Shown here in pieces: positions 45,319-55,640 of a DNA stretch of 64,000 bases. The stretch is taken from NCBI GenBank assembly GCA_026260175.1, contig JAKCWW010000927.1, positions 4,347 through 68,346 on the forward strand, read 5' to 3'. Every line of letters begins with the position of its first letter. The stretch's first letter is position 1. The notes beneath the pieces were generated by a model, which worked only from the letters and a program-made list of their open reading frames with translations, was not told the origin of the DNA and did no database searches. The position numbers and the translations under genes were made by a program. Origin of the DNA: Reticulitermes lucifugus (taxonomy: Eukaryota; Arthropoda; Insecta; Blattodea; Rhinotermitidae).

Positions 45319-46429
45319 ACCACATATAAATTTAAGAGTGTCGTTCTATCCCCCAAATATAATTCTTAAGACATAATGTTTTATGTGAAACGCATGGGTA
45401 TGCGTACGGTCTGGCTTTTTATAAAATACCAAATTATTCATTGGTTATAGCCATCATACCGAGAGCTGTATTGTTTAGAACACGTGCGGAAAGAAGCTGA
45501 TAAATGTACGTAAGGGCATTGTAACAAGAATGATTTTTCCTTTCTCTCTGATGGCGTGTGGTAGAAGAGGCATTTAGATGGCCTGATATTCCATCCACAC
45601 AGTCCTACTGCTTATCTTAATAAGGATTTGGGAAGTTTCTACTGTAGAGGAATCAAAGCTTTTAATCGAAGGAGGAGGCGGTGGAGGAGGAAGAGAAGAA
45701 AATGTAAAAGAAAAAGAGGATGAAAAAGAGCAAAGAGGATGAGAAAATTATGTTAAAGTCGGAAGGATAGAGGAAGTTTCGTTAAAAGATTAAGGTAAAT
45801 TTTAAATCGAGCTGTAAATCAAAAAGAAATGTACCCAGCAGGATATTAAATTACCTCGCATGTGGAAAAGCATTTTTACTGTACTTCTGTTCTTCAGATT
45901 AAAATTGATTCTGCATTCTGTTTCTTTGTGTGTTTATTCGACACAGAAATCGATGTTGTGTTATTGAAAATTTCCGATACAGAAATGCGTTATTTATGAG
46001 GACGTAAATAAAAGACTGTTATAAACATCTTGGAATTGCTCAAGTCCTGAAAGCAAAATGTCCTTCGCACATTTCTCTTCACAGCGTTGAAGAAAATCCG
46101 CTTTTCAGCTTCAGAATCTCGTCCGGTTACAGCAACAACCAAATCACGTACGAACGGAATCCCAGCAGTAGGCACGGTAAAATAAGACAATCCCAGGGAA
46201 TTACGTCTTTCTTCCTTGCGTGTGTACCTGCCACGTTCGCTCATCTGGCTATATCTCACAGATACACACTCAGACACACATACACACACGCACACAGACA
46301 TTCACTGCGGTGTACCCTCGCCCTGTCGTGTATATCATGCAGGCAAAATTATGCTCTTGCATTCATTCCCGTATAATATTCAAGCTCTCCTCTTTGCATC
46401 TCTAACATTAAATCTTCCACTTCTACATT
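45319..46429. other. Spacer with purine-rich tract and CA microsatellite
   Basis: Bases 45664-45780 are strongly purine-rich (GGAGGAGGCGGTGGAGGAGG, AAAGAGGATGAAAAAGAG). An imperfect CA run (CACACATACACACACGCACA) lies at 46264-46300. No gene supported; the minus-strand frame 45990-46301 partly translates the CA run. Confidence 0.55.
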
Positions 46430-46970
46430 TCACTACTGATATTTTCTGGGGAAATATTTTGAACATAATGCAAGCCCTCTTTGACCCACATTTCAGTTAA
46501 GCTCTCGTTCATTGTAAACCCCCCTCTTTCTACTTTATTTCTGTCCGGAGGTTTTAATATGCAGTTCCCCGTAAGAACGGTCCTGGCGCCTATGACATTA
46601 AAAAAACCACTCTTCGTGATTTTCCACAGGAGTTGTATGTTTGGTGGCTTCCTCTCTTTTATGGCTTTTTGTTTTCTTTTTGCTACCGCTTTCCAGAATT
46701 TTCCTAGTGTCGCTTTCATCTCCAGGGTTCATTGGAAGGCCTCAAAATCAGAACGGCCGCTGTATGTCCTATACATACATTACAGGCATGGGCGAAACGG
46801 TGGCTGAAGCACACAACGTATCCTTACCATCTTTCTGATTCACGGTCCAATGAGACACCGGTGAGTTTTCCGTAGGGCACTTTCGAAAACAATGTGTGCA
46901 TAGCTGAGGTCCATCATGTTCCCCCAATTTCCCCAGGAAAATGTGGGTAAAGGGATTCATTTCTTCCACA
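46430..46970 (-). other. Coding-like tract, unrecognised
   Basis: Three minus-strand frames have protein-like, charged composition. 46769-46969 includes EEMNPFTHIFLGKLGEHDG and LCTHCFRKCPTENSPVSHW. 46423-46719 includes KFWKAVAKRKQKAIKERK. An overlapping frame in between reads NPGDESDTRKILESGSKKKT. A good splice-donor-like CAGAAAGATGGTAAGGAT follows the cysteine-bearing part. It could be a decayed gene or transposon piece, or a real exon with intron. No family is recognised and no homologous copy is seen in the window. Confidence 0.2.
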
Positions 46971-47070
46971 CCAACGAAGTTAATAATTCATAATTTTCCT
47001 CCAACTCAGTATCATGTGATTTATTCACATGAAGCAACGTTGTTTAATAAATTAAGAACAATAAATATGA

Positions 47071-47114
47071 AAAATATTGAAGTTTTCCTGGATGTGAGGC
47101 GGTGTGATAACTCC
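47071..47114 (+). repeat. Hairpin-H fragment, 5' edge of an arm
   Basis: ATATTGAAGTTTTCCTGGAT and GTGAGGCGGTGTGATAACTC match the start of the arm at 24427 (ATTGAAGTCTTCTGGGATG). It stops before the CGTTTCGG core. Confidence 0.45.
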
Positions 47115-48014
47115 AAATTATGAACTCCTTATTCTGGAAGTCTGGGTCGATGATAGCAGTGTAGTCAGCTCCAGGCATCCTACTACGTACACTCTCGTGG
47201 TTTAAACTGCTCATTGTAATTCAAACGCTTAAAAATACAAATTTTAAATAAGCACATTGACTTTGTTTCTGCGTAGCTTTTTAATGTAGATCTACCTACC
47301 ACTTGTACCAAAGTTAAGCGGGTTTTTGAAAGCGACATTTGAGACCCACGAATTACTAATCGTCGTAGTACACAGAAAATACGTTGGGTTTATTAATGAA
47401 TTTTTCCAAATCGATCGAAATTTTGTCTTCCGAGTTGTTTAATTCATATTTTAATACCTATTCTGACTAACCAGTTAATTAATTATCTGTCTGGGCGTCG
47501 AATCACAATATTTGATACCAGTACTCCCAGTGGTTTCCCGTGGACACAGTTATAATCCAGTTCGATCCAGCTTGTACACGCGGTCTGCCTGCAAGACCCA
47601 CTGTCATATTATCCGTAAGACCACTTTGCAGCAGGCTTCTCAGCATAAATGTTACGATTCTTTTCCTTGTTGCTGGCTAGATGGTGAGTCCTTCGTAATC
47701 ATTTTTCACCACCAAAAGACATTAAATAATCTACGTAAGTTACAAAGATATTCAACTCGTCAGATCGGGTATAATATTCTGTCTCCCTTTTCTCCTTTTA
47801 GATCACTCAATGATTTATAGGTGTGAATATTAGTTAATTTTCTTAAAGCACTTGTTAGGTTCCCCTCTGAAATCAGATCTCGACCCTTGTATGGGACATT
47901 TTTAATAAGGATTCTACTAGTTTCCCTCAGTCCCTTTAGTGAAATGCCTGGTACTACCTTCAATTTGGCCCTAAACACGCCCATTCATATCAAGTATTAT
48001 CATGTTACCATAAC
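47115..48014. other. Spacer with one unassigned minus-strand frame
   Basis: The minus-strand frame 47760-47984 (74 codons) includes KLKVVPGISLKGLRETSRI and LISEGNLTSALRKLTNIH, with more balanced composition than its surroundings. It lies just downstream of the minus-strand frame that crosses the next gap. No domain is recognised; it could be a remnant. Confidence 0.3.
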
Positions 48015-48077
48015 TTCCGACATTGTGTACATTAGGTAATTTAAAATATTGTTGAACGAACCGGCTGAATCAAATTC
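48015..48077 (+). repeat. 63-bp repeat unit, left of gap
   Basis: TTCCGACATTGTGTACATTA, GGTAATTTAAAATATTG, TTGAACGAACCGGCTGAAT and CAAATTC. Identical, with one mismatch, to 48432-48494 on the other side of the gap. Confidence 0.9.
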
Positions 48078-48431
48078 NNNNNNNNNNNNNNNNNNNNNNN
48101 NNNNNNNNNNNNNNNNNNNNNNNNNNNNNNNNNNNNNNNNNNNNNNNNNNNNNNNNNNNNNNNNNNNNNNNNNNNNNNNNNNNNNNNNNNNNNNNNNNNN
48201 NNNNNNNNNNNNNNNNNNNNNNNNNNNNNNNNNNNNNNNNNNNNNNNNNNNNNNNNNNNNNNNNNNNNNNNNNNNNNNNNNNNNNNNNNNNNNNNNNNNN
48301 NNNNNNNNNNNNNNNNNNNNNNNNNNNNNNNNNNNNNNNNNNNNNNNNNNNNNNNNNNNNNNNNNNNNNNNNNNNNNNNNNNNNNNNNNNNNNNNNNNNN
48401 NNNNNNNNNNNNNNNNNNNNNNNNNNNNNNN
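48078..48431. other. Sequence gap, 354 N
   Basis: A run of 354 unknown bases between two copies of one 63-bp sequence. Either a tandem array collapsed here or the two contig ends overlap. Confidence 0.95.
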
Positions 48432-48494
48432 TTCCGACATTGTGTACATTAGGTAATTTAAAATATTGTTGAACGAACCGGCTGAATAAAATTC
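48432..48494 (+). repeat. 63-bp repeat unit, right of gap
   Basis: Matches 48015-48077 except A for C near the end (GAATAAAATTC against GAATCAAATTC). Sequence to the right (48495-48602) stays open on the minus strand and reads MDAVELSFSNESEFIVSFGG and onward. If that frame is real, the repeat would fall inside it. Confidence 0.9.
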
Positions 48495-49514
48495 AGATTC
48501 ATTTTCTGAAAACTGTCTCACTACTGAGTTTATATCCCCCCACCCCCCGAAACTGACAATGAATTCGCTTTCGTTGCTGAAACTCAGCTCAACAGCGTCC
48601 AACTGAGACGCTAGCCGGACGTCAAATGCACTCCATCTTACTTACCTGAAGTTCCTGTGGTCTGGAGAAAGTGACCGTCATTTCGCGTTTCATTTCCTTT
48701 CGTATATACCTCGTAAAATAATGGAGCGCCATTAGCAAAAAGTAGGAACTAACACTGGAGTGGAAATTCCTTTGTCGGATCCAAATATCCAGCCATTAAA
48801 CCTACGATGTTTACAGTATTTATTATTTGTGCCATGACACTTGCTCATGGCAAATACGTGTTTATTGTTATACAGGCGAGGAGCATTACTGATATTACAC
48901 TCATTAGGGCTGCAAATATTATTAATAACAAATAATAATAAAAGAATCCAACACACAACAAAGACAAGACAAGTATTACGAGTAGATAAACTTTTGAAAT
49001 TCACAATCAACATAAGCCACAAAACAAAGAAATTTAAAGCCACAATAGATAGAGAGGGAAGAAAGAGAAGAACCAACACAACAGCCTAAGCAACACCGAT
49101 AATTAATAATACATCTACTCGTAAATGTAAATACGTATAAGAAAGAATCTACAATAGTAATGATGACGATGATAATAATTAGCTCATGAGTAATTACCTA
49201 CGAAATTACATTATTACGCCAACCTTGTTTATTAAAAGGGACTCTTACAGGAATTAACACGCAAATTATGGTTCAAGCAAAGTGTGGAAGTACGATATAA
49301 TATGAAGAAACAATGTGAATTAAAGTAATGTAATTTTAGTTTATATTATTAGTTAAATTTAATTTCACATAAGATTTTTTTAATACGGTACTGACCAACC
49401 GCGTTGTGAATGTTGTAAATATATGTAAGGTTACGTGAGTAATTTGTATCGGTTAGGTACATATGTTGGGCTGATGTAGACCCAATGGAGTCGAAATATG
49501 TTGCTAGTACAATC
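48495..49514. other. AT-rich spacer, nothing recognised
   Basis: No supported gene. The minus-strand frame 48732-49079 is hydrophobic through T-rich composition only. A short GAT-type run lies near 49155-49180. Confidence 0.5.
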
Positions 49515-49795
49515 AAGTTATGTCGTGGAATTTACATACGACCTTGGCTGTGTGGTCCGGGGATCGAATACCGGTGGGGGCGAGATTTTCCGCACCCTTC
49601 CCAACCGGCCCTTGGACCCACCCGGCCTCCTATAGAATGGGTGCCGGGTCATTCCCAGGGATAAAGCGGCCGAGGCTTGGCATTAACCATCCACCCTATC
49701 TAGCGTCGAGTTTAAAGAAAGAGTAGAGTTATACCTCTGCTCCCTCTCTGAGCCTTCGTGGCCTGTGAACTTTACCTTCTACCTTGTACCTTTTA
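49515..49795 (+). mobile_element. SINE-C (subtype 1), near full length
   Basis: The head has TTGGCTGTGTGGTCCGGGGA and GGGGATCGAATACCGGTGG, a good B-box relic. The body has GAGATTTTCCGCACCCTTCC, ACCGGCCCTTGGACCCACC, GGCCTCCTATAGAATGGG, GATAAAGCGGCCGAGGC and ATCTAGCGTCGAG. The tail has AAAGAAAGAGTAGAGTTATA, CTTCGTGGCCTG and GAACTTTACCTTC. TSDs are not clear. Confidence 0.85.
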
Positions 49796-49904
49796 CTTGG
49801 TTGTGTAGACAGATAAAACAACGTGACACAGCAATAAATTATTATTACATTTAAGCCATGAAAGTTAAAGTTAAAAGTGATGAATTTAAAAGCAGTTCAA
49901 AACT

Positions 49905-50205
49905 TAACTCCATGGAGCAGACCTTCCGGAGAAGATAACAAATTCTCAGCTAGTCAAAAGTGCCTGCATTTTTTGCAACCCGAAGCTTCATTACCGCATT
50001 CACAAGCGCCCGCCACCTGTTCTTATCCTGACCCAGATCAATTCATTCCATACCTCACCATCCCACTTCTTGAAGATCTATTTTAATTTTATTCTCCCGT
50101 CTACACCTAGGTTTTCCAAGTGGTTTCTTTCCCTCAGGTCTCCCCCACCAAAATCCTGTATGCAACTCTCCTTTTCCCCATACGTGCCACATTCCCAGTC
50201 GATAT
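49905..50205 (+). repeat. Repeat-E, most complete copy
   Basis: Blocks in order: CTCCATGGAGCAGACCTTCC, CTCAGCTAGTCAAAAGTGCC, CGAAGCTTCATTACCGCATT, CACAAGCGCCCGCCACCTGT, CCACTTCTTGAAGATCTATT, GTCTACACCTAGGTTTTCC, CCTCAGGTCTCCCCCACC and CATACGTGCCACATTCCCAG. One frame gives PTKILYATLLFPIRATFP, close to a peptide I recall as recurring in cockroach and termite predictions. Mixed frames show it is not a current gene. Class unknown: retroposon or DNA-element derivative. Confidence 0.65.
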
Positions 50206-52147
50206 CATTCTTTGCGAAAACTTAACTAAGAAAATAATTAAGAAACTGACAATGTGGCAGTATAACTCGTAAGTTTAGACCACTAATGCCAAATTTTGCG
50301 TCTAGTCTTCCAAGCGAAATTTTCCACAGGTTTCCCTTCCACAACTACTAGTAAAAATTTCATTCCGCATTATTAGGTTACAAATAGAGAAAATGGCCTT
50401 CAGTTGTGGATAGTAGATGCGAATATATTGAATAAGCAGTTGCGGACATTGAACAACGGATTTTTTTTCTGCTTGGTGTGCGAAAGTGTAATAGCCCTTC
50501 ACCGGAAAGTATTCTCTGTTACGAAAATTTTAAAAAGGCTTCGAAGTTCTACATGCTTTTTACGGAGTTAGTTTGATTTTATTGCAGCATACTGTAAATA
50601 ATAAATAATGAGCACTAGACATCAACATGCAACTTGAGGGCCTAAGTTGTGAGGAGGATGCGAGTTGTTTCGAATTGGAGGAGGGTCGTGTCTTGCGGAA
50701 GGGAACTGCTACTATTGGTTTTGAATTTTCGGTTCCTGTTACCAGACAGCTCGCCGAAACATGCGAGTACATGCAGTTATAATAATATTTATGATAACGT
50801 GGGCCATACTCTGAGCTTGCACTCATTTTCTTTTCACTTTTCAGGAACCAGAAATGTTACGTCATCTCATCTCGCAGAAGGTATGTAAGGACTCAGATTT
50901 TATGTTTGTTTCTACCTTTCGTGAGGTTCCTTCTAATATGAATGAATTTTTAATAACTAAGTAGAGTAAATTGTCTTTTATAATGCAGTCGTGTAACAGC
51001 TATGCGTGCTTTCTGGACGTTAAATTCGTAATGGATTTTTAAATGGAACAAAACTTTTAATTGTTCTCTTGATTGTCTACTGAATAAGTTTTGATCCTCG
51101 TATTTGCACTCGTACACTCCGTAAATTCATATCATATAATTACGTTTAAGAACTGTCAAATTGCTCCTCATGAAACCAATTTTTAGCCTACTTCTCTTCT
51201 GTTAGAGAAAATTAAAGCTTGTGAGATCACCATTGCTGCGTGTGCGTCTGTGTGTCCCCCACTTAAATTTTAGAACAAATTAATCTGTTTTAACGAAACT
51301 CCTTTGTCATTACTTTTCAGTTTTTTTACAGTCAGTAATAACGACACGGCGACTGGCGAATGTGTGAAGTTGAAAGGACACTAGTGCTGCTTAAGTTAGG
51401 ATTATGAAATGATATACTCGTATGGTGCAATGTCTTCGAACACTGTGGAATTCTTATTATGGTAATTTTTTGTGAAAATGGTGCAGTTTTTTCGCTTTCG
51501 GTCTGATAGCGGTAAATAACTGTTGGAGCTGGGCGTATTAAATTTGGTACAGACACAAATGAACATGCCTATATGTTGTGTATAAAATATTGCCTTTAAT
51601 CCAAAAATTATAAATTTAGCTAAGGTATATTGTATGTTTTCAATGTAGAAGGAATCTGTCCTTAGAAAGTTCTTAACAAAAATTATAAAGGGTTGGGTTA
51701 TCACTGATGAATTATTCTAATCTACTTACCGTAAGTGCAACCCGCAGAAATCTGAAGTCTTTCGTGGCCAGAAATTGTGGATAGAAGTCACATTTCGAGT
51801 GTCTAGGATTTCGCAGCTGTTTAGCTTTTCTGGGATATGACGCCGCGTCGCTTAATGATGCTTATCAATGGCAGTGCTATTAGCAACATTTTACTGAGAT
51901 GGGAAGGAAGTGGTCATGGCCTATTAAAATTTCAGACACGTTAATGTTTGAGAGAGGATCTGTTTCCTTTTGATCCTGTTCGAAACGCCCTCCGGATTAC
52001 GTCGTGTGAGACTGAGGTGTGCTTTGGTAGTGCGGAGTAACCAGTAGCGAGGTACATACTCGTATTCAGAAACTGCGTGTAGGTCTTTCAGGACGAATTG
52101 CCATTCTTGCTTCCACCTAAATTCACCCTGTAACATTCCATGAAGGA
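50206..52147. other. AT-rich spacer, nothing recognised
   Basis: No gene supported. Around 51235-51320 a tract with GTGTGTCCCCC and ACGAAACTCC faintly resembles the TCCGTCC repeat traces near 3.9 and 16.6 kb. Confidence 0.45.
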
Positions 52148-52305
52148 CCGGGGGGAGGGTTAAAGGCGTTTGATAGGGGTGGGTGGACAACGCTAAGCTC
52201 CGACCGCTTTACTCCCGGGAAAGAGACCCAGTACCCCTTGCACAGGAGGGTAGGAGGGCCCTAGGGCCGGTCCGGACGGATGCGGAAAATCTAGCCCCCC
52301 ACCAT
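52148..52305 (-). mobile_element. SINE-C (subtype 1), truncated both ends
   Basis: On the minus strand: GATTTTCCGCATCCGTCCGG, ACCGGCCCTAGGGCCC, GTACTGGGTCTCTTTCCCGG, GAGTAAAGCGGTCGGAGC and CACCCACCCCTATCAAACGC. The tail with AAAGAAAGAGTAGAGC is lost. No TSD. Confidence 0.78.
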
Positions 52306-53639
52306 ATATCTCTTTAACCAACTAATGCACACTTATTATTCTTTATTATACAATACAATTTACCATAAAACTAGTCTGACATGTTTCGAATCCCTATTTT
52401 TGGATCATCATCAGGGACTTGGATTGTGAATTACACAAATTACAAATCAACAATAATGGCACATTTTAAAAGTATTCACATTTTGTTCTACCAGATTCCT
52501 GCATTAGTCTTGTGTAATCTAGCTCCCCACCTCTTTAATCGTAATAGATTTAGTCCTAGTCGTAGTAAGATCTGTTTGTTACAGAACTTCGAAGCCGTTA
52601 ATCACAACGCCAAAAACGAATACTGGTATCCTTTTTAGCCATTTTTCCATTTTAAACTTCATTTGCGTGAATCGAATAAGATCAGTAAACAGACCCAGAG
52701 TAAAGAGATTCTTGTCATGTTAATGAAGTGTAATTTTCAGCTGTAAATCAGTATTAGAGAAAGTTGAGGATGAGCAATTTTAATTCTTGTCTTCATCTAT
52801 TGATAGAGATTAATAAAAACCGGAAATATACCTCCACAGGAAGGCCAAAGTTTCATTGTGGCCTGATAAGACAGTCCGTTATAATTAACTGAAATTTTTG
52901 TGAAAGCTTCGACTTCGATAGTTCAATACAAATTCCATTCTATTACCACAGCAAGGAAATAAAGACGTCCTGAAAAGAAACGTCCACATCTAAAGCACCA
53001 ACAACTTCGTACTTGAAGAATAATTTTACATGTATTTTAGGAATACACAGTATGCAGACTTTCATTTGCAGAGAAGCCAATAAAATTTGCTCATCGCTTT
53101 TCATTGTAATGGTACTGACTTTTCACTGGCTTTCAGTACGATATAATCTCCTTCAGAATACAATGACTGAGGGAAATGGGGGAGAGAAGATGAGAAAAGG
53201 GGCTGGGGAAGGAGTAGAAAGTATGAATTCTGGACACAAGTGGAATAGTTCTAAAAAACGTAATCTCTTGTGACTATAGATGTGTCAAGGTGTGCCAATG
53301 AAAGAGGTGGAAAAACAATGAAACTTCGGGTTCCCAAGGCCCAGAAAGGTGCTATGACTGCGAAATACGATCGAGTGGCAGCTGCAGAACCATCGAAAGA
53401 CTCGTGCAATTCTTCTGTTTGTTCCCTATTTGCACGAACTCTACGCTGTCGACATTGAGAAATTTACTAGAAACAGGTTTCAGTTCCTCTAATAGCCTAT
53501 AGAGGGTGAAGATTAAATAATGTGCAAGGGTGCATAATATTTCGAAATGAGTAAGACCACGGTCTTACGTTACATAGAGCATGGCCACTGTTAATACTCC
53601 TCACAATGAACGTTGCAAAACACAAACATGTGTAATGAC
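52306..53639. other. Spacer with a possible foldback-end relic
   Basis: Near 52376-52432 TCTGACATGTTTCGAATCCC followed by GGATCATCATCAGGGACTTG resembles the ATATGTTTCGGCC...GATGATGG parts of the elements at 38980 and 42330. Only one arm is present. No gene is seen. Confidence 0.35.
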
Positions 53640-53670
53640 ATTGCTTTCAGACTTCCGCCACGACGTTGGT
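53640..53670 (+). repeat. Hairpin-H external arm segment
   Basis: CAGACTTCCGCCACGACG corresponds to CAGACTTCCGCCGCGATG at 30974-30991, just outside the palindrome. Part of the longer family unit is therefore single-copy rather than inverted. Confidence 0.5.
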
Positions 53671-53886
53671 CAATTCTGCGCTCTTCTGGGATATTACGCT
53701 GCGTCGTGTGGTGATTGTTTACGGACGTTTCGGAACAACGTATCGGTCCCATCTTCAAGGGTTGCCGGCTTTCTTTTCTTCTCGGACTTTTGACCCTTGA
53801 AGGTTGGGACCGATACATTGTTCCGAAACGTCGGTAAACAATTACCACACGACGCCGCGAATTATATCCCAAAAGAGCGCAGATTT
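53671..53886. mobile_element. Hairpin-H palindrome, 216 bp, best copy
   Basis: The left arm reads TCTGCGCTCTTCTGGGATAT, CGTCGTGTGGTGATTGTTTA, CGGACGTTTCGGAACAACGT and ATCGGTCCCATCTTCAAGGG. The right arm, reverse complemented, reads TCTGCGCTCTTTTGGGATAT, CGTCGTGTGGTAATTGTTTA, CCGACGTTTCGGAACAATGT and ATCGGTCCCAACCTTCAAGG. Arms of about 105 bp are about 90 percent identical and the loop is very small (around TTTTCTTCTCGG). The high identity marks the youngest member of this family here. No TSD is evident. Confidence 0.8.
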
Positions 53887-54269
53887 CATGTGTGATGACA
53901 TGTTTAAAAATAATACATATTCAAGTAAAGTACTAATTAAGCCAATGAATGTTAGGAGGAATTGTCTTTGTTGTTCTTTGCTAAACTCTTGCCTCCAAGC
54001 GTCACACGGTTCCATAGGTTCGTACCGTTTGCTTACATCCAACAACACGCTTCAGATTATGTAATATAGAACCACTTATTCACATTTTTGTACCAAACTC
54101 ACTACAAAATTTCTTGAACGAGCTTAACTAACGCTAAAATACTATCGGTAATTTCTTTACAATCGCACGGCACTTTTACTGTGGGGATGGACACTCTAGG
54201 AATCGTGGTCCCATTACCGATAGAGGTAAGAGATAGACAAGTTTAAAATTGGAGTAGTCTCTCTTATAG
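53887..54269. other. Spacer, nothing recognised
   Basis: AT-rich interval before the SINE-A target site. Confidence 0.5.
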
Positions 54270-54284
54270 TGAAGACAGTGCATT

Positions 54285-54575
54285 TTTTGTGGTGAAGGGC
54301 CCCGCAGCAGAAGCTACGGACGATCCGCAGCCTTAAGGCTTATTGTGCAGTCCTGTGATGAAGATGAAGAGAAAGATGATCAGCTTTTTTTCATTTTTCC
54401 AAGTAATGGAGCTCCGGTGGAATGAAACTGACAGGGGAAAACAGAAGTACTCAGGGAAAACCCTGTCCCAGTACCACTTTCTCCACCACAAATCCCACAT
54501 CGACTGACCCGGGATCGAATCCGGGCCTCCGTGATGAGAGGCCGGCGACTAACCGCCTGAGCCATGGCACGGCCC
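54285..54575 (-). mobile_element. SINE-A, full length, perfect 15-bp TSD
   Basis: TGAAGACAGTGCATT occurs at 54270-54284 and 54576-54590. On the minus strand: GGGCCGTGCCATGGCTCAGG, A box TGGCTCAGGCGGTTAG, B box GGATTCGATCCCG, GTGGTGGAGAAAGTGGTACT, TGGGACAGGGTTTTCCC, CCACCGGAGCTCCATTAC, CATCACAGGACTGCACAATA and CGTAGCTTCTGCTGCGGGGC. The perfect TSD and intact Pol III boxes make it one of the younger copies. Confidence 0.92.
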
Positions 54576-54590
54576 TGAAGACAGTGCATT

Positions 54591-55567
54591 ACTATAAGAA
54601 GTTGCCAGATATACTGGTGATTAAATTTATATTCGCACTTACATGGAGACCAACAACGGACTCAAAATCGCAATAAAGGACATACATTTGTGGATCGAAA
54701 AGTGGAGTTGAAGCTCATGTTACTTTCCTTTCTGTTGTTTTCATTTCTGTTCTAATCATCGATATTTTTCAATTGTGCTGCGTGAGTACTGAATGATGAC
54801 TTAAATATCTGCGTCGCTGTAATGTAAACCCCATGCAACTGGGAAATCTTCTGACAGCAACTGAAACACAGATGTTCTAAAGTAACTGGCGCAGAGCATC
54901 AGTAAACTCGCCGAAAGCAAATTCGTCTTGATTTCCTGCTACCCATAAAGCAGTAAAACTCTGCTGCAGGACTACACGCCACACTTTAACTTGGGCAGCG
55001 TAACCAGTCCTGTTTCCCAGAGTTCCGATTAATCTCCTTATTTAAACTTGATCCGAGATAAACTGTTTCACATACAACGGAAGACCAGAACATCCTCTGC
55101 ATGATGGAGAAGTTAGAGTAACTTTATGGGGAATCTCCATCTCTCTCCTTCCAGATTACCGAAATATCGCTCCTCGTATCACAGGAGCTTCTCCTTCTTA
55201 CCGGCAAAATGTTTAACAGCATGGTATTACGTTTCAACGGAAATAAGCTACGTTTCTTACAAGGAGGAATGGATTTTTAGAGAACACGAGAGACGGGGAG
55301 AAGAACAGAAGCATGGAGAGAGAGGAAAACAGAAACATATGCCTATTTATTACATTGGAGGTGGATTCCAATCAGTGAATGTAACTGATAAAAGGTTTTT
55401 TAAAAAGTTATCATTTGACTGTGCGCGCCAGTCTTCGTTAATTCAGTTATTCATCCTCTCATCACTACAATTATTCATCCAGTTATTCATTCGTCGTTTA
55501 TTGTATTCGGTATTAAAACACTGATATATCTAGGTCATTAACTAGCTCCACGATGCAGAAAATTTTA
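54591..55567. other. Spacer, nothing recognised
   Basis: No supported gene; frame 55126-55524 (132 codons) has no domain and mixed composition. Confidence 0.45.
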
Positions 55568-55640
55568 TAGTTAGTTTGCTCGGTCGGTCAAGAAATTCCC
55601 CACTTTCATGCAACCGGAAGGTTAACTGTCGTATCCACCA
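55568..55640 (+). repeat. Repeat-E fragment, 5' part
   Basis: TCGGTCGGTCAAGAAATTCC, CATGCAACCGGAAGGTTAAC and TGTCGTATCCACC match the entry region of Repeat-E at 49905 (CAGCTAGTCAAAAGTGCC, GCAACCCGAAGCTTCATTAC). Confidence 0.55.

Noticed and set aside
48000-48602. 200-codon minus-strand frame across N
   Set aside because: Most residues are unknown; repeat units flank the gap. Only the 63-bp duplication is reportable.
49440-49515. GAGTCGAAATATGTTGC motif resembling foldback ends
   Set aside because: One short motif only, no inverted partner.
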